Assembly: GCA_034401795.1 (NCBI GenBank)
Contig: CM067373.1
Coordinates: forward strand, 38,303,669 to 38,367,668
Source: Chaetoderma sp. LZ-2023a
Lineage: Eukaryota > Mollusca > Caudofoveata > Chaetodermatida > Chaetodermatidae
DNA: 64,000 nt
Reading direction: 5' to 3'
Shown here: positions 13,035-24,904 of the stretch, piece by piece
Position numbering within the stretch: the stretch's first letter is position 1
How the letters are laid out: each line of letters begins with the position of its first letter
The notes under the pieces: model-generated
Database searches by the model: none
Seen by the model: the letters and a program-made list of their open reading frames with translations, nothing else
Told to the model about the DNA's origin: nothing
Position numbers and translations under genes: made by a program

Positions 13035-14400
13035 GATTTCACTCCGCAATACTCAACTCTCTACGATCTGGCACCATCCCACAAGACTGGAGGGACGCAA
13101 ATGTGACTTCACTATTCAAAAAGGGATCTCGGCTCTTACCAAATAACTATCGATCTGTAGCTTTAACGAGCCAAATATGCAAGCTAATGGAAAGACTTGT
13201 CTTCGACACATTGTGGCAACACATTGACGATAATCAGCTAATAGCTTGCCATCAGCATGGCTTTCAGAAGAGATGCTCTTGTATTACACAACTCATTGAA
13301 TGCATGTCAATTTCGTTCTCGGCTTACGACGACAACAAACAACAAAGAAACATACAGTACCACATGCACGGCCCATACATAAACGGCAAAATCTAGGAAT
13401 AAAGAGGGACACATCTTACTATGGATCAAATCTTTCCTATCTCATAGACGGCAACGAGTCATTTTAAGAAACGGACATTCAAACGGACATTCAGACTAGA
13501 AACCCATTACAAGCGGTGTACCACAGGGTTCTATCCTGGTACTTTTCCTGCTATTTGTTAACGACCTTCCAGGCTCTTTAAAGTCAACGGCGAAGCGCTT
13601 TGCAGACTGCACCAAGCTCTACCGCATCATCAATGATGAAAGCGACTGCGAACTCCTAAAAAATGACCTAAACTCACTCGCTGCTTGGTCTAAAATATAG
13701 CTAATACGGTTCAATGCTGAAAAATGTATCGTCCTAAGAATCAGATCATCCATACATTCTTTGTACTCACTCAACGGACATTACTTAAAAGAGGAAACAG
13801 AACAGAGAGACTTAGGCGTTTTAGTTTCTAACCCTGAAACCATCACCACATATTACAACCATAGTAAACAAAGCCAAGCAGAAAATAGGAATGATCAAAA
13901 GATGCTTCAACAACAGATCACCAAATATAATCACAACATTAGTCAACCCTATCGTTAGACCTTCACTAGAATATGGATCTATAGTTTGGGATCCACATCT
14001 GGTCAAAGATAAACAACCATTAGAAAAGGTGCAGAGACTGTGCTATAAACTGTGCAAAGAAATTCCTACCACTACGCTAGAGGACAGAAGAAGATGTACA
14101 GATCTCATTGATGCCTACAAATACCTTAATGGACCAGATGCAACAACGCTCTTCCAGCAACCTCTAAGAGACCTACGAGGACATTCGTTCAAACTTTTTA
14201 AACAACGATACAACACAGATCTAGCTAAAATTTTCTTTCCATCCAGAGTAGTTGAGGACTGGAATAATCTACCAGGATCTGTCGTATGCGCACCTACTGT
14301 GGAAGTCTTCAAAAGAAAACTGAGAGCTGTGCCCTTTGGCGAAGACAGCTAACCCACCAAGTATCCAAGTATATTTCTGAGCTGAACCATAGCGCCCTGT
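13035..14400 (+). pseudogene. 5'-truncated CR1-like LINE reverse transcriptase
   Basis: Plus-strand remnant of a non-LTR retrotransposon. It begins in the RT with DWRDANVTSLFKKGS..NNYRSVALTS (13085-13170), then LMERLVFD and CHQHGFQKR (13180-13275), a frameshifted PLQAVYHRVLSWY-type block with GVPQGS equivalents (about 13515-13560), a KRFADCTKLYR stretch near 13590-13625 where the usual YADDTKLY catalytic Asp pair is altered, then DLGVLVSN (13810). The C-terminal region (13891-14352) is an intact 153-codon frame with VNPIVRPSLEYGSIVWDP, LEKVQRLCYKL and a VEDWNNLPGSVV..FKRKL ending, the standard post-RT domain. Broken by shifts; not functional. Its left edge abuts the MULE remnant at 13032. Confidence 0.88.
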
Positions 14401-14436
14401 CAATTTAGTTTAAAAAGAAGACTCTACTGGGAAGAT

Positions 14437-14620
14437 ATTGAACATTTTAAAACTACTTTGAGTGGGTGCTGTTGCTGCCTAACCGCCCAGGCAAATGAGT
14501 CTCAAAATAATTCAACATCATGTTTATTAAATAATAAAGATATACATAATGATTATATCGCCACCTTATTAATTTGACTGCCTTAGCCAGCAACAACACC
14601 CAATCAAATGAGTTTCCAAA

Positions 14621-14622
<2 letters not shown>
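14437..14622. repeat. Two partial MITE-A copies
   Basis: First: GGTGCTGTTGCTGCCTAACC within TTGAACATTTTAAAACTACTTTGA and AATGAGTCTCAAAATAATTCAACA-type flanks. Second (14571-14622): ATTTGACTGCCTTAGCCAGC then AACAACACCCAATCAAATGA. A TA array follows. Confidence 0.6.

Positions 14623-14628
<6 letters not shown>

Positions 14629-14687
<59 letters not shown>
14629..14687. repeat. (TA)n microsatellite
   Basis: About 29 AT units following an A-run (14618-14628). Confidence 0.95.
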
Positions 14688-14689
<2 letters not shown>

Positions 14690-15222
14690 CAGGCTAAGGC
14701 TATGTGTTCGGGCAAACGACCTACTCAGGCACTGGGATGAGCGACATGCAAGCGGCATAACCATACACTGTTAGGATTACGCCTATCATATTTTCTATTA
14801 TATATGTATTTAATATTAAGAAAATATTTACGAAATCCATGAAGATAAGCTCCAGATGCGGTAACGCGAAGTCGCGAACGCAGAACACGTTAATAACTTA
14901 TTTTAAAAACCTGCGATCTAGAAATCTCAAATTAAAATTCTAAACATCTTACGTGAAGAAACAAGTTAAACCCTATAACAACACATTTTCTGATAGCACT
15001 TTAATATTATTACGGATAAGGTAAGAGAATGACGAACTTTGATATACACTTTGAACTTTGATGAGGATTAAGTGCTGGTAAATATTCAACCCGTTTATAT
15101 ACGGTATTTAGGTAAACACATATGGCTTGTGTCCAGGATTATAGACCTACTGGCAAAGGTGTTAGGGAGATCAACGATCGGAACAATACTTGGAAAATAA
15201 AATTAATTACTAAATAAATAAT
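14688..15222. other. No gene recognised
   Basis: AT-rich sequence without supported features. Confidence 0.4.
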
Positions 15223-15445
15223 AATTAATCCTTTAGTGACTAAAATTGTTCCTGAAAATTAAAATATTTGCTTTTTGAATGTCCATTTGTAGGCCAAGAG
15301 AAGACTACTTTTGAAAATTTTCCACTGGAATGACTGGCATTCCAGTTGTAAATTTTCAAAAGTAGTCTTCTCTCCGTCTGCAAATGGACATTCCACTAGA
15401 CCACTAAAGAGGCTGGTTTGGGCCGGTATCATCACTAAAGGATTA
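15223..15445. mobile_element. MITE-B palindromic element
   Basis: Near-complete palindrome. Outer arms ATCCTTTAGTGACTAAAA and TCACTAAAGGAT; inner arms TGTCCATTTGTAGGCC plus AGAGAAGACTACTTTTGAAA and their complements; central GGAATGACTGGCATTCC. This is the most complete of at least eight copies here. No open frame; probably moved by a transposase encoded elsewhere. Confidence 0.8.
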
Positions 15446-16085
15446 TACAAACAAAGAAATAATATAAAATAAACAGATGTCTGGCCGTGTCCGTCCGGGC
15501 CAAAGCTACATGTTAGTGTCGGTGTTAATCAGACAATAGCGCCACGGATTAACAGCGGAGTATTAAGTGGATGTGTATTAACAATTATCGATTGATTGAG
15601 GCGTGGTTTTCTTAAGGTTGTTAAAAGAACAGTATGTGATTCAAACAACCGTATTTGCTTAATTATCGGATTAAGTTGAATGACCACGCGTACGATCAAT
15701 CACTTCACGAAAACAGCACTTTTCTCACAACTGTTTCATAGGAACCGGAGGGGGGGGGCGTGATTTGGGTACATGTCCACGGCGATGGTAGCCTATCATG
15801 GATGGGTAGGGTGTACATATTTGCATATTGTTGTCATTTATATATTTTTACGTCACTTCACAATATTTAAATTCGGAAAAGTAAAAAATTTATAATTATG
15901 CATGTTTAACCAATAGGCTTACACCGTTGTAGGCTATTTACAAATTATAAATAATTTCGCTGTTGCATTTAATTAATTGCCTCAATTATTGACCTATCAG
16001 CAATAAGCGCAATAATATTTACAAACAACCTTACCAGCCATGCCAATAGGTCTTCACATTTAGCCTGTCAATGCACGGATAACTC
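15446..16085. other. No gene recognised
   Basis: AT-rich, with a G-run near 15750. No supported feature. Confidence 0.4.
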
Positions 16086-16129
16086 ATGCCACGCCCACTT
16101 AGCTCGAACCGGAAAACACAAGCTGGTAA

Positions 16130-16131
<2 letters not shown>

Positions 16132-16218
<87 letters not shown>

Positions 16219-16305
16219 CTTGTTATTATATGTTCGTTATTTTGTCATTATGTGTTCATTATGGGTTCTTATGGGGCATTATGGGTATATCGGCGGTCCG
16301 TTAAT
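16132..16305. repeat. (TA)n array plus CATTATGGG repeat segment
   Basis: About 43 TA units to 16217, then TTCATTATGGGTTCTTATGG-type imperfect repeats ending GGTCCGTTAATGAGTA. The right part is the inverted counterpart of 11320-11430. Confidence 0.85.
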
Positions 16306-17942
16306 GAGTAGGCAGCTCATTGTGCCACGTTTTTCCAGTTCTTAACTGCCTGTTGATCTGTAGACTACAGGCTGAATTTCAGGATTCCCAGCACGTTATC
16401 AAAACAAAATTCCCAGAGTTTCCCCTGATATTTCCCTGAGAAATTTCCAAAATTCCATGTGAAATATTTTCACTTTAACAAGCACAGCAACAACGGTACG
16501 GATACTATATACGTGTGGTAGATTGTGCATACAGTAATTGTAATTTGTTTCTATTTTCAGTCAACGGGCACGACTTGGACACATGATACAAGGCTACAAA
16601 CAGCAAACTTCAAAATAAAAACGCCAACTCCCTGAGTTTTCCTTGACTGGAAATATGGAAACCCGTTTTCAAGGTTTTCGTTGATTTCCAGAGTGGCTGG
16701 GAACCCTGCATTTCTTGTAACATCTACGTATGTTTCTAGCTTTGAGTTGTCCAGTAACTTGCCATTAAGATATAAGTTAACAGGTGGCGAGGCCTTGACT
16801 GCTATGGTAGTGGTTTTGGTACTACTGAAGAGATAACGCTCATTCGATGCATTCAGCTGGAGTAGCTCGCGGGGGTACGCGCTGGTCCGCCATGTCGCTC
16901 CACTCTATTGCACCTCAAATACATGATGCGCAGGAGGGCTGGTTAGCTGCGGTTCTCGGGGTTGCGGATCCCATATCACGTCTCTCCGGAAAGTACAAAG
17001 ACCGGCCTCTAGAGCTGGTGAAACACTGATGTTCCAGTGGGGCCGTGCGACAATTGCCGCCGAGATTGAACCACACGGTCTCGTCCCGACTGTTGGTGTC
17101 ACTGGTATGACGGTCCATTCTAATTTAGAATAACGGACAAGAACAGTAATTAAACAGTCACAAATTAATATATACTACACAAACAATATCACTCGTTTGA
17201 CAGTATTGAGCACAATAATACAAAACATAGAGCCACCCGGTGCTCTTTCAATGTGGTCTCGCCGGAGGTACCACACAGATCTGTAAATCCGCAGAGGTAT
17301 CCCTGCAAGGGAGCATCGCGCCGAGGTCACTTGGTAGTTTAATATAAACTAATTACACCCCTAACACACATACACAAAAAAATGTTGTTGTTGCGAGAGG
17401 AAAGTGCCTCACGTGTGCCTCCGTCACAGGAAAATGACTTCAACGCCGAAGCGAAGGAAAAGAGCTGGCAAAAAGGGCCACTCTTTTGTTCAAACAGAAA
17501 ATGCTAAGTGCTGAAAATCCTAGTGAAGCCATAATTAATGTGATGCACGCCGGTTTACGTGAAGACAGGACGAACGATTTCCGAAGAATTCACAGGTCAT
17601 GTCTTATGTAAGTCCAAAGTTACCGCATTTGCAGTTGACGCTTTATTTATGCGGGCCTTCTGCTACATTCTAACCTATCACTTGGTTATTAGAAACAAGT
17701 ACAAGCTTTGGCCGCAAGTGGTAGGGATTCCTACTTAACTTTAGACACATATATCCAATGGGTGAAGATGCTCAGCTTCCCGTAGGTCGCCCAGCATAGC
17801 ATTTACCTCCGAAGGATAGCGTGCATACATGTTACGGAGCAAGAGCTCCCAAATGAAATAACAATCTGGTCACCCTGTCCCGCAACCCCATATAACATCA
17901 CTAGGACAAGTTTACAGTTCCAGAAGCAATTTTAGAAAGCGC
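16306..17942. other. Unassigned region, partly CpG-rich
   Basis: At 16340-16700 there are TTCCCAGAGTTTCCCC and GTTTTCCTTGACTGGAAA-like phrases that look like a dispersed repeat (compare TTCAAGGAATTTCAAGG at 53700-53810). From about 16800 to 17600 CpG content rises, with frames on both strands but none recognised. A short plus-strand frame near 17432 starts MTSTPKRRKRAGKKGHSFVQ and stops after 26 residues. No domain or splice support. Confidence 0.4.
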
Positions 17943-18098
17943 TATGTCATTTATGGTGGGGACAGAGAGACGGCTATCCACCATTAGTGTCCTTCCAGTG
18001 AGGGCGTGGTGGGTTCTAAGACCTCACCCAGACACTACAACGAATTGGATGGAGATCCGCATCTCATCCCTCATCGCGCACTACAGAGTTAACATTTG
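17943..18098 (+). other. Short unassigned open frame
   Basis: A 51-codon frame beginning MSFMVGTERRLSTISV and containing VRAWWVLRPHPDTTTNWMEI. The same frame is open upstream to a CACTAG at about 17900 that could be read as a splice acceptor. No homology recognised. It may be an exon, a transposon relic or chance. Confidence 0.2.
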
Positions 18099-19566
18099 AC
18101 CTGTTATTAGGTTATTAGTGTTAAGTTCCAGAATGCCCAGAAATGCATTGCAGGCCGGTAAACATATAATATATTTCTTTTCAGTGCTTCCTATATGGGG
18201 GGTGGGGGGTTCGGGGATATCTGAACAACTGGTATCCGAAGATACAGGGGGGAGATTTATGTAAATCGGCACTTTAACTATCACCGCTCGGAAACCTCCG
18301 ATAGTTTCCCAGGGTCAGATCTGACTAACGTGTCGATAGGGAATCCAGACAATTATAAAGCCTTGTGGCTGGTGGATCGTAGGAAGAGACAATAACTCAA
18401 TATAAATAAGAGGACCTAAGGTAATTGGCCAATTTTACACAACCTAGCCGGTGCGTGGTGTTACATATCCACTACAGCCAGAAAAGAGGCGTACACTATG
18501 CGTCTCTTACAGAGAAATTGTCCGTAACTACTTTAAACCTATCCTATTGCGCTAAATAGCCAGGTTTAGTCGGTAACATGTCAAGCTCAAACAATTAGAG
18601 TATGATCAGCAACCTGAGTGTAAAATTGATGCTGGTGCGGTATAGTGATGCAGATATATATGTTGCTGTATAGTATTTCCCAGCATACTGCATTCTAGAG
18701 GTTTTATAAATAAACAAAACATTTTAACGAGAATGGCTACTTGCCATATGCACAACTAACTAATACGATGAGAATGATGTATCACAGGTCATAGGACCTT
18801 ACAGTGCTGTTAGTTGAGAGCACCAACAGTAAACAAGGATAATATTCACAGTAAGAAACAGAAAATATAAAAATGTGGTCTTAGGACCGCTGAGGTACCT
18901 ATTAGTAATCAGTAGCATATACAGAAATAATTAAATGTTCAGAGCATAGTTATTTGAGTACCTATTGGTCATCGGTACGGTGAAAGTTCATATTCACTGA
19001 AATTGATGCGCTCACATGAAAATAGCGAGAGATGGCATGATCTTTAATGCAGGGAAGATATTCGCAAACAGGTCTCCACAAGCAGGGTTTCCGCAGGCAG
19101 GTTTCTGCAGGCAGGTCATCGATACGGTACACTCTCATGACGGTGAAGACGAAGGATAATAGGATGTCCATTAGATAGTCTTTTTAACTGATACATGATT
19201 TAAACAGTTTATTGTAGTTTCCGTCCGGCGACGGCGGTATGAAAGTTGGAAGTTGCCCATTAACAGAGAGGGCTACTGTTATGATTAATTATGCATGTAC
19301 AGTAACTGGCACACGGTGCGGGATACGTCGCATAGCTCTTGCAGCGCACTGAGCAAAGTCCCACCAGACTGTGGTCTAAAAGTCAATTATAACACACGAC
19401 ATGCAGCGCGGAAGTTTGAATCCACTTTTTAGCATGGTCGGCAGATCCGGCAAGTCATCCACCAAGAATCACCATCAGCTCTACATTCCGTAGAAACACA
19501 TTGGGCCAGCAAGGCCCGTCCGTGTAGAAGCTCCCTTAGAAAAGTCCGGATGCGGGAGTTCTTACT
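18099..19566. other. Unassigned region
   Basis: Contains a short run of GCAGGTTTC/GCAGGTCTCC-like direct repeats near 19065-19125 and moderately CpG-rich sequence. No convincing gene, RNA gene or known repeat. Confidence 0.4.
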
Positions 19567-19811
19567 TTAGTTATTTTTGGCCCGGATGGCCATCTGGGAG
19601 CGTCCAAAATTGTTGTATCGCGGAGTCGAGAACTGCTTACCGGTGCGGGTAAACTCAAATCCGAATGGCACCGCGATGATGATCGATGGAATCACCGTCA
19701 GCTTGCAGTTTCCCACGTCTAGCCCACGCTGGTCCAGCAGTCCTCCTTACAGGTCAGCTTCCACACCGATGATGCCCTTGATCTTCAATTTTTCGTCCCT
19801 TTTATACTACT
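19567..19811 (-). pseudogene. Unidentified coding-like remnant
   Basis: Minus-strand frame of about 80 codons ending at TAA 19567-19569 and interrupted once by TAA at 19747-19749. The residues read like real protein: IKGIIGVEADL before the internal stop, then LDVGNCKLTVIPSIIIAV and PFGFEFTRTGKQFSTPRYNN, ending MAIRAKNN. I do not recognise the family; retroelement or viral-like origin is possible but unproven. The start is unclear because the frame opens right after a TAG. Confidence 0.4.
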
Positions 19812-19880
19812 CGTGACGTCAGAGGCAGGCACTTCAACCAATCAGCGGCCAAGCAGTAACCAATCAGCGTGAAGTCAGAG
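19800..19880 (-). promoter_or_regulatory. Promoter-like cluster (inverted CCAAT x2, CRE, TATA)
   Basis: Reading the minus strand: GATTGGTT twice (plus-strand CCAATCAG at 19838 and 19860), TGACGTCA (19814-19821), then TATAAAAGGG (TATA at 19800-19806). Order and spacing are those of a core promoter firing leftwards. It could belong to an LTR or transposon as easily as to a host gene. The coding-like remnant at 19567-19811 overlaps the TATA, so the two may be unrelated. Confidence 0.4.
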
Positions 19881-20049
19881 GGGGTGACGTGGCTATCACG
19901 TGCACAGCACATTCCTCATTCAGTTAATACGTACACGCAATTACGACGTCAAAAGAAATACTTTGTAAATAATTTAACGGGAGTTTTGTTGATAACTCGG
20001 CCATTTCTGGTCCGATTTTAAAATGGTAAAAAGTTCTAAAATCCTCGTT

Positions 20050-20389
20050 TCATTCCAAACCTGATCGGTACCAAGAACGACGAGAACAGTATAATTTAAA
20101 GAAATCACAAGTACTGACTCCGCACAATATAGACATACACTTTCTCCCAATTCTGACACATGTTGTCAGGGAAGTGCTGACGCGCGCATGCGCACCACGC
20201 GTTCTAAAGGACTTAGCCATTTTTAACGAAAACCTCTCATAGGGCCTATATACGCGTACCATCCTACTCAGGGGGGAGTGTTTGGAGCGAATGTGGAATG
20301 GCTGTTCCGTACACAGCTTATCTGGGATGGCCAGTACCTGTCCGGTCGATGGTCGATTCGTGATACACCGACCGGGCTTCATTTATTAG
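20050..20389. other. Unassigned, with NRF1-like palindrome
   Basis: CpG-rich segment containing GCGCGCATGCGCACC near 20182-20196. No gene recognised, although a LINE frame borders it on the right. Confidence 0.3.
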
Positions 20390-21395
20390 CTGCTGCATAG
20401 TACTTGGTGTAGTTGTCACAAGGACTAGGTCTTCTGCACACACGACTGCACCACTGGAACTGTGACAATTCTGTATGTCGCTCGATGAGTCTCAGTTATT
20501 CAACAGACTATTGCATTTGTTATCTAAAATATCTGTAGATGTCTCATCCCTTGTCTAATTCCTTGGCTTTCAATACACGGTCTCACGCTATTTCCTCTCC
20601 ATTGGATTGCAGCGCCAATACATGTATACAACTGTATAAAATAGTCCATAGTTTGCTATTGATACCCCGAGAGTACACAGCATGTTAGAGACTGGCATGG
20701 ACAACGATGTCAAAAACCTTACTCGCACCCATGTATGTTATATACACATGGCTCTTGTTGTCCAAGACTTCAGCAATGGTTTTTGATGAGCATTTTCTGT
20801 AAACCCAAACTGCAGCCTACATTTATGCCGAATCAGTGTTGGCCTGACGTGCTGTACAATCTCCTTTTCAACAACCTTTTCTAATATAGAGCCAAGAGTA
20901 ATACAACTGTATCGCTCTGGATTTCGAACTGGCTTACACTTCTTTCGCACATGGGTCAGCAGGCTAAGTTTCATTGCATCTGGGACATTTCCGGTAGCTA
21001 TGACATCATTGATAACCATATTTAAGATCATAATCACTGGACTGGCAGCATATTGTACATACACCAAATATATCAGCCGCTTTTCCACGTCTTAGACCTT
21101 TGCACGTCTTAGCCGACACATATTTCTCAGTGTCTTGCATCGTTATTGGAATCAAAGGATATGACGACTCTATAAGGCCTCTAAATTTTGAAGATTGTTT
21201 CATCACAACATCAGATGTTGACTCGTTTTTTGGAGTTGCCAACTTCTCGAAGTACAATGCCCACAGCTCAGGTTCTGTTTCATCACGTCCTGCGGCATTA
21301 AAAATAATTGATGGCTCTTCATAAGTGCCCACTTCGCTTTGTACATCAGAGGCTTTAGTTCTTGATCTTCTTGTTTTTTCTAGCTGGACTAGCAT
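20390..21395 (-). pseudogene. LINE reverse-transcriptase remnant
   Basis: Minus-strand fragments of a non-LTR RT: LWALYFEKLATPKNE (near 21270), ILNMVINDVIATGNVPDAMK and LSLLTHVRKKCKPVRNPERY then SCITLGSILEKVVEKEIV (21030-20870), QFGFTENAHQ (about 20800), a KVFDIVVHASL stretch (about 20690) and GAVVCAEDLVLVTTTPST near 20460-20405, where the catalytic YADD-type motif reads CAED. Frameshifts and stops separate the pieces. The order from 21395 to 20390 is the expected RT order. Inactive. Confidence 0.75.
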
Positions 21396-21574
21396 AAATG
21401 GAGGACTTATATAGTATCTTATGTGTTCTCTTCAAAAGTAGACCATGGACAAGATTTTGGCCACATGTTTCTAGCAGCACCTGCAGACAGGCTGAGGTCA
21501 GCTGTCTATACCTAACAATGTTTACCTTTCCCGAGATTATTCGAACTTTACCTGCACTTGACAAACTGGCTTCA

Positions 21575-21576
<2 letters not shown>

Positions 21577-21635
<59 letters not shown>
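21577..21635. repeat. (TA)n array, left flank of Tc1 element
   Basis: About 29 AT units running directly into the Tc1-like terminal repeat. The array resumes, after a TATG tetranucleotide stretch, on the other side of the element. Confidence 0.95.
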
Positions 21636-21636
<1 letters not shown>

Positions 21637-23206
21637 TGGTCAAGAAAAGTTAGGGATCATGGATTATATTTTGCGTATATTCTGGTAAACCGCTCAGATC
21701 AAGTGAAAACAGCTTTTGTTTACTTCTTTTATTGGTCATTGAGACATGCACGGTGTCGTGTGTTGTCAATTTCACTTTTCACGTGCAAGCGTGCAGCACA
21801 TGTGAAGGGTGGCTAAAATTGAGTGTTTTCAGAGATCACAGGTGTGACTGATTTTTTTATGAAGACATCTGATTGAGTCTGATTGAGGCCTTGGTTAACG
21901 TGTACATTGACCACGGTGGACCACCTTTACAAAATGCCGCAAAGACATTTATGAGCTTGTGAGGCAAATCAAGCAGTTGGAATGATCCAAACTGCCCAAA
22001 CACAGAGACAGGTGGCTGTTGCACTTGGTGTTTCGCAAAGTGTGATATCCAGGTTATGGACACGGTTTCAAGCAACTGGAACTGTCAATGAGAGGCATAG
22101 AAGTGGAAGACCACGTACCACAACACGCCGCCAAGAGCGGTATATCGTCACTTTAGCCAGGAGACATCGTTTTGATAGTGCACGTTCTCTCAACAGACAG
22201 TTCAATGCTGCTACAGATGTTCAGATAACACCCCAGACTTTGAGGAACCGACTTCACGGAGCCAATCTTAGAGCTCGCAGGCCAGCTGTGAGACCAAGGC
22301 TACTCCTACATCATCGACAAGCTCGCCTGGAATGGGCTCGTAATCACATTAGATGGCAAAGACGTCACTGGCAGCCAGTTTTGTTCACTGATGAATCCAG
22401 ATTCTGTTTAGATTTCCATGATGGTCGCAGACATGTGTGGAGAGAACCCAGACAACGGTATGCACAGTGTATGGTCGCTGAACATGACCGTTTCGGAGGG
22501 GGCTCAGTGATGGTTTGGGGTGGGATTTCTTTGACTGGTCGCACTGAACTGGTTGCTATCAGGAATGGAGCTCTGAACGCCATCCGGTATAGGGATGAAA
22601 TCCTTCATCCAGTTGTGAGATTGTTTGCTGGAGCTGTGGGTCCTGACTTTGTTCTCATGGATGACAACGCTCGGCCTCACCGTGCTCGAGTTATCACACA
22701 GTACCTTGAGAGGGAGACCATAGAGAGAATGGAGTGGCCAGTAGTATCACCTGACTTGAACCCCATAGAGCATGTGTGGGACCAGCTTCAACAACAAATT
22801 CACAACGCCAGGTGCCCCCAATGACCTGGAAACTTCTCTCAGGCAGGAACGGGGCAACCTTCCAGAACAGAACATCGTGGGCCTCATCAACAGCATGCAG
22901 CGGCGTTGTCAAGCAGTCGTGGCTGCACGTGGAGGTCACACTCGTTACTAAAGTGCATATGGACTGATTTGGAGTGACACACGTTTATACGCTTGTTGAC
23001 TTGCAATCATGAATTCTCATTGTTTCATGGATGCCTTTCATTAACACATATGTGATGCATTGCTGACAAATCAATTTCAAAACTGTCATTAAATATGGAT
23101 TCAGCAGAGGCTTTTAGTTATCATTTCGAATCTGTATATGTCTGTTATATCGAATGTTTCTAACAATACTGAAAAAACTTCGTGATCCCTAACTTTTTTT
23201 GTCCAG
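21636..23206 (+). mobile_element. Tc1/mariner-type transposon (copy 1)
   Basis: A 1571-bp element flanked by TA on both sides. Left end CTGGTCAAGAAAAGTTAGGG and right end, in reverse complement, CTGGACAAAAAAAGTTAGGG form matching terminal repeats of about 24 bp ending GATCA. It encodes one Tc1-like transposase and lies in a TA microsatellite in the large intron of the cysteine-module gene. Confidence 0.93.
21934..22950 (+). pseudogene. Tc1-like DD34E transposase (nearly intact)
   Basis: Catalyses cut-and-paste movement into TA sites. An ATG at 21934 opens MPQRHL but meets TGA at 21952-21954; the long frame restarts at 21982. Order: paired helix-turn-helix DNA-binding region (TQRQVAVALGVSQSVISRLW), GRPR linker (GRPRTTTRR), second HTH and KRRPAVRP-type segment, then the catalytic core with D in LFTDESRF, D in LMDDNARPH, and E in SPDLNPIEHVWD. 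GGGSVMVWGG is present. The C-terminus is shifted by one base in a run of five C near 22815, after which a second frame gives the usual INSMQRRCQAVVAARGGHTRY end at about 22950. With one early stop and one shift it is probably inactive, but it is recent. Confidence 0.92.
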
Positions 23207-23406
<200 letters not shown>

Positions 23407-23561
23407 GGTTTACAACAAGAGTAGCTATCATCGCATTATGGGTACTGTTGTTTTCTGGATTTCTGGATTCCACAACAATCTCTATAATAAGGCTTGGTTG
23501 ATCAGCTAGTGCAAGTCAGTGATTTAAGTGCAAAATCGTGTTTCAAATAAAGTAGTGGTAT

Positions 23562-24014
23562 TTAGGCACCTTTGGGCATTAGAGATGCCCTATAACCACT
23601 CGCCATATAAATCTGTTTTAGAAGTTTGTCTTTCTTCGTATCTCTTTTCCTATCGAACATTCCATTTATATAGCCCATCCACATTACTGCACCTGTTCTC
23701 GTCTCCTGACATGTCATCTCTGCCTCATCATCAAGTACTCCCCTACATGCATTGTTCTTGTCTAGGGAACCTTCTGCTGGCATGTCTATACTTATAAGAA
23801 CAATGGATTCTGGGGTGGCACTGATGTGAATTGCTACAAGACGATTACTTCCATCTGGTAGGCTCTCTATGTTGTGGCTAAGAGATCGATGCCACATGAT
23901 AGCAACTCTGGCATGCCCCTTACTTCTGTGACATGGTAGAATTTGGTCCGCATTATTGAAACACTTGGTAGTAAACACATGGTATGGGCAAGCTTCTGTG
24001 ATGAAAGAGTTCAT
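23562..24014 (-). pseudogene. LINE apurinic-type endonuclease fragment
   Basis: A 150-codon minus frame containing KGHARVAIMWHRSLSHNI, LPDGSNRLVAIHISA and VLISIDMPAEG, the central strands of the exonuclease-endonuclease-phosphatase domain of non-LTR retrotransposons. Catalytic His/Asp regions are missing on either side and the end is unrelated sequence, so it is a fragment. It may belong to the same lineage as the LINE at 24905. Confidence 0.7.
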
Positions 24015-24904
24015 ACCTGAATAGGAAAAGCGCCTGTGTACACACTATTGTGTTGCTGCTTAGATATGTATGATTGGCCGTAATATTTTCGATGTTCATT
24101 GTGAATACATTTATCTTCTCTCCCTTGATACCCAGGTCATATTCTACAGGGGATCTCTGGAAGACTGGGTGGTAGGCTGGCGTGGTCTAATAATCATCAC
24201 CTGTACCATCACAACTTACATTCCTCTTTTCTCTACTGGCGTAGTGTTTTACCATGAACAGCGCTTTCCACATTACCATCACTTAACCTTTCACTATTAC
24301 ACACAGGTTCCACTTTTGCTACACTGTTAATACAACTAGCATTCTGAACTTTTTGTGCTCCCTGGTTATGGTTCTCAGCATATTTTCCTCGTTGCGGCAG
24401 TATGGTTGAACATTACATCCATGTGCGTCAACGCACCTTCTCTACAACAGGTTCCTGTATTTGGAGGTCACTCTCTGTAGGCACATAACTTGTAACCATG
24501 ATTATATGTTGCATTTATGAAGCAGTTTACAGTCTTGTTTATCTTTTTGGCTAGTTTCATGGTATACTTGTAGCATGTGAGGATGAAAACTAACTACCAT
24601 TTACCTAATTTTTGGTATAAAGTCCAAACCCCATAAACATATGCAAAAATTTGAAAATCATTTCAACTATGATGGAGACTATATGCAATAATGGTATAGA
24701 TCAAATCTGTAAAGCTTTTAACATCGGAAAAGTTCTTGCTGAATTAAATGTCCATTGAAAAGCTTTAACATTTACCTAATTCTTATCACGCCGGATGTCA
24801 TTTGGATCGCTATGTTGAGACCCTCCGCTTCGCTATGGGCTCGACAAAAATGGTCTTTTCTATTCTAAGCTTCGAAATCCAATAATTACAATACTCTAAT
24901 TGTA
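24015..24904. other. Probable decayed LINE DNA, no gene
   Basis: Frames on both strands are short and broken. A CTACCATTTACCTAATTT phrase recurs (24595 and 24770), suggesting a small duplication. No conserved domain identified. Confidence 0.35.

Noticed and set aside
16555-16626. Possible exon after TTCTATTTTCAG (about 23 codons)
   Set aside because: The downstream stop comes quickly, no partner exon was found, and the surrounding TTCCC/CTTGACTGG phrases look like a dispersed repeat.
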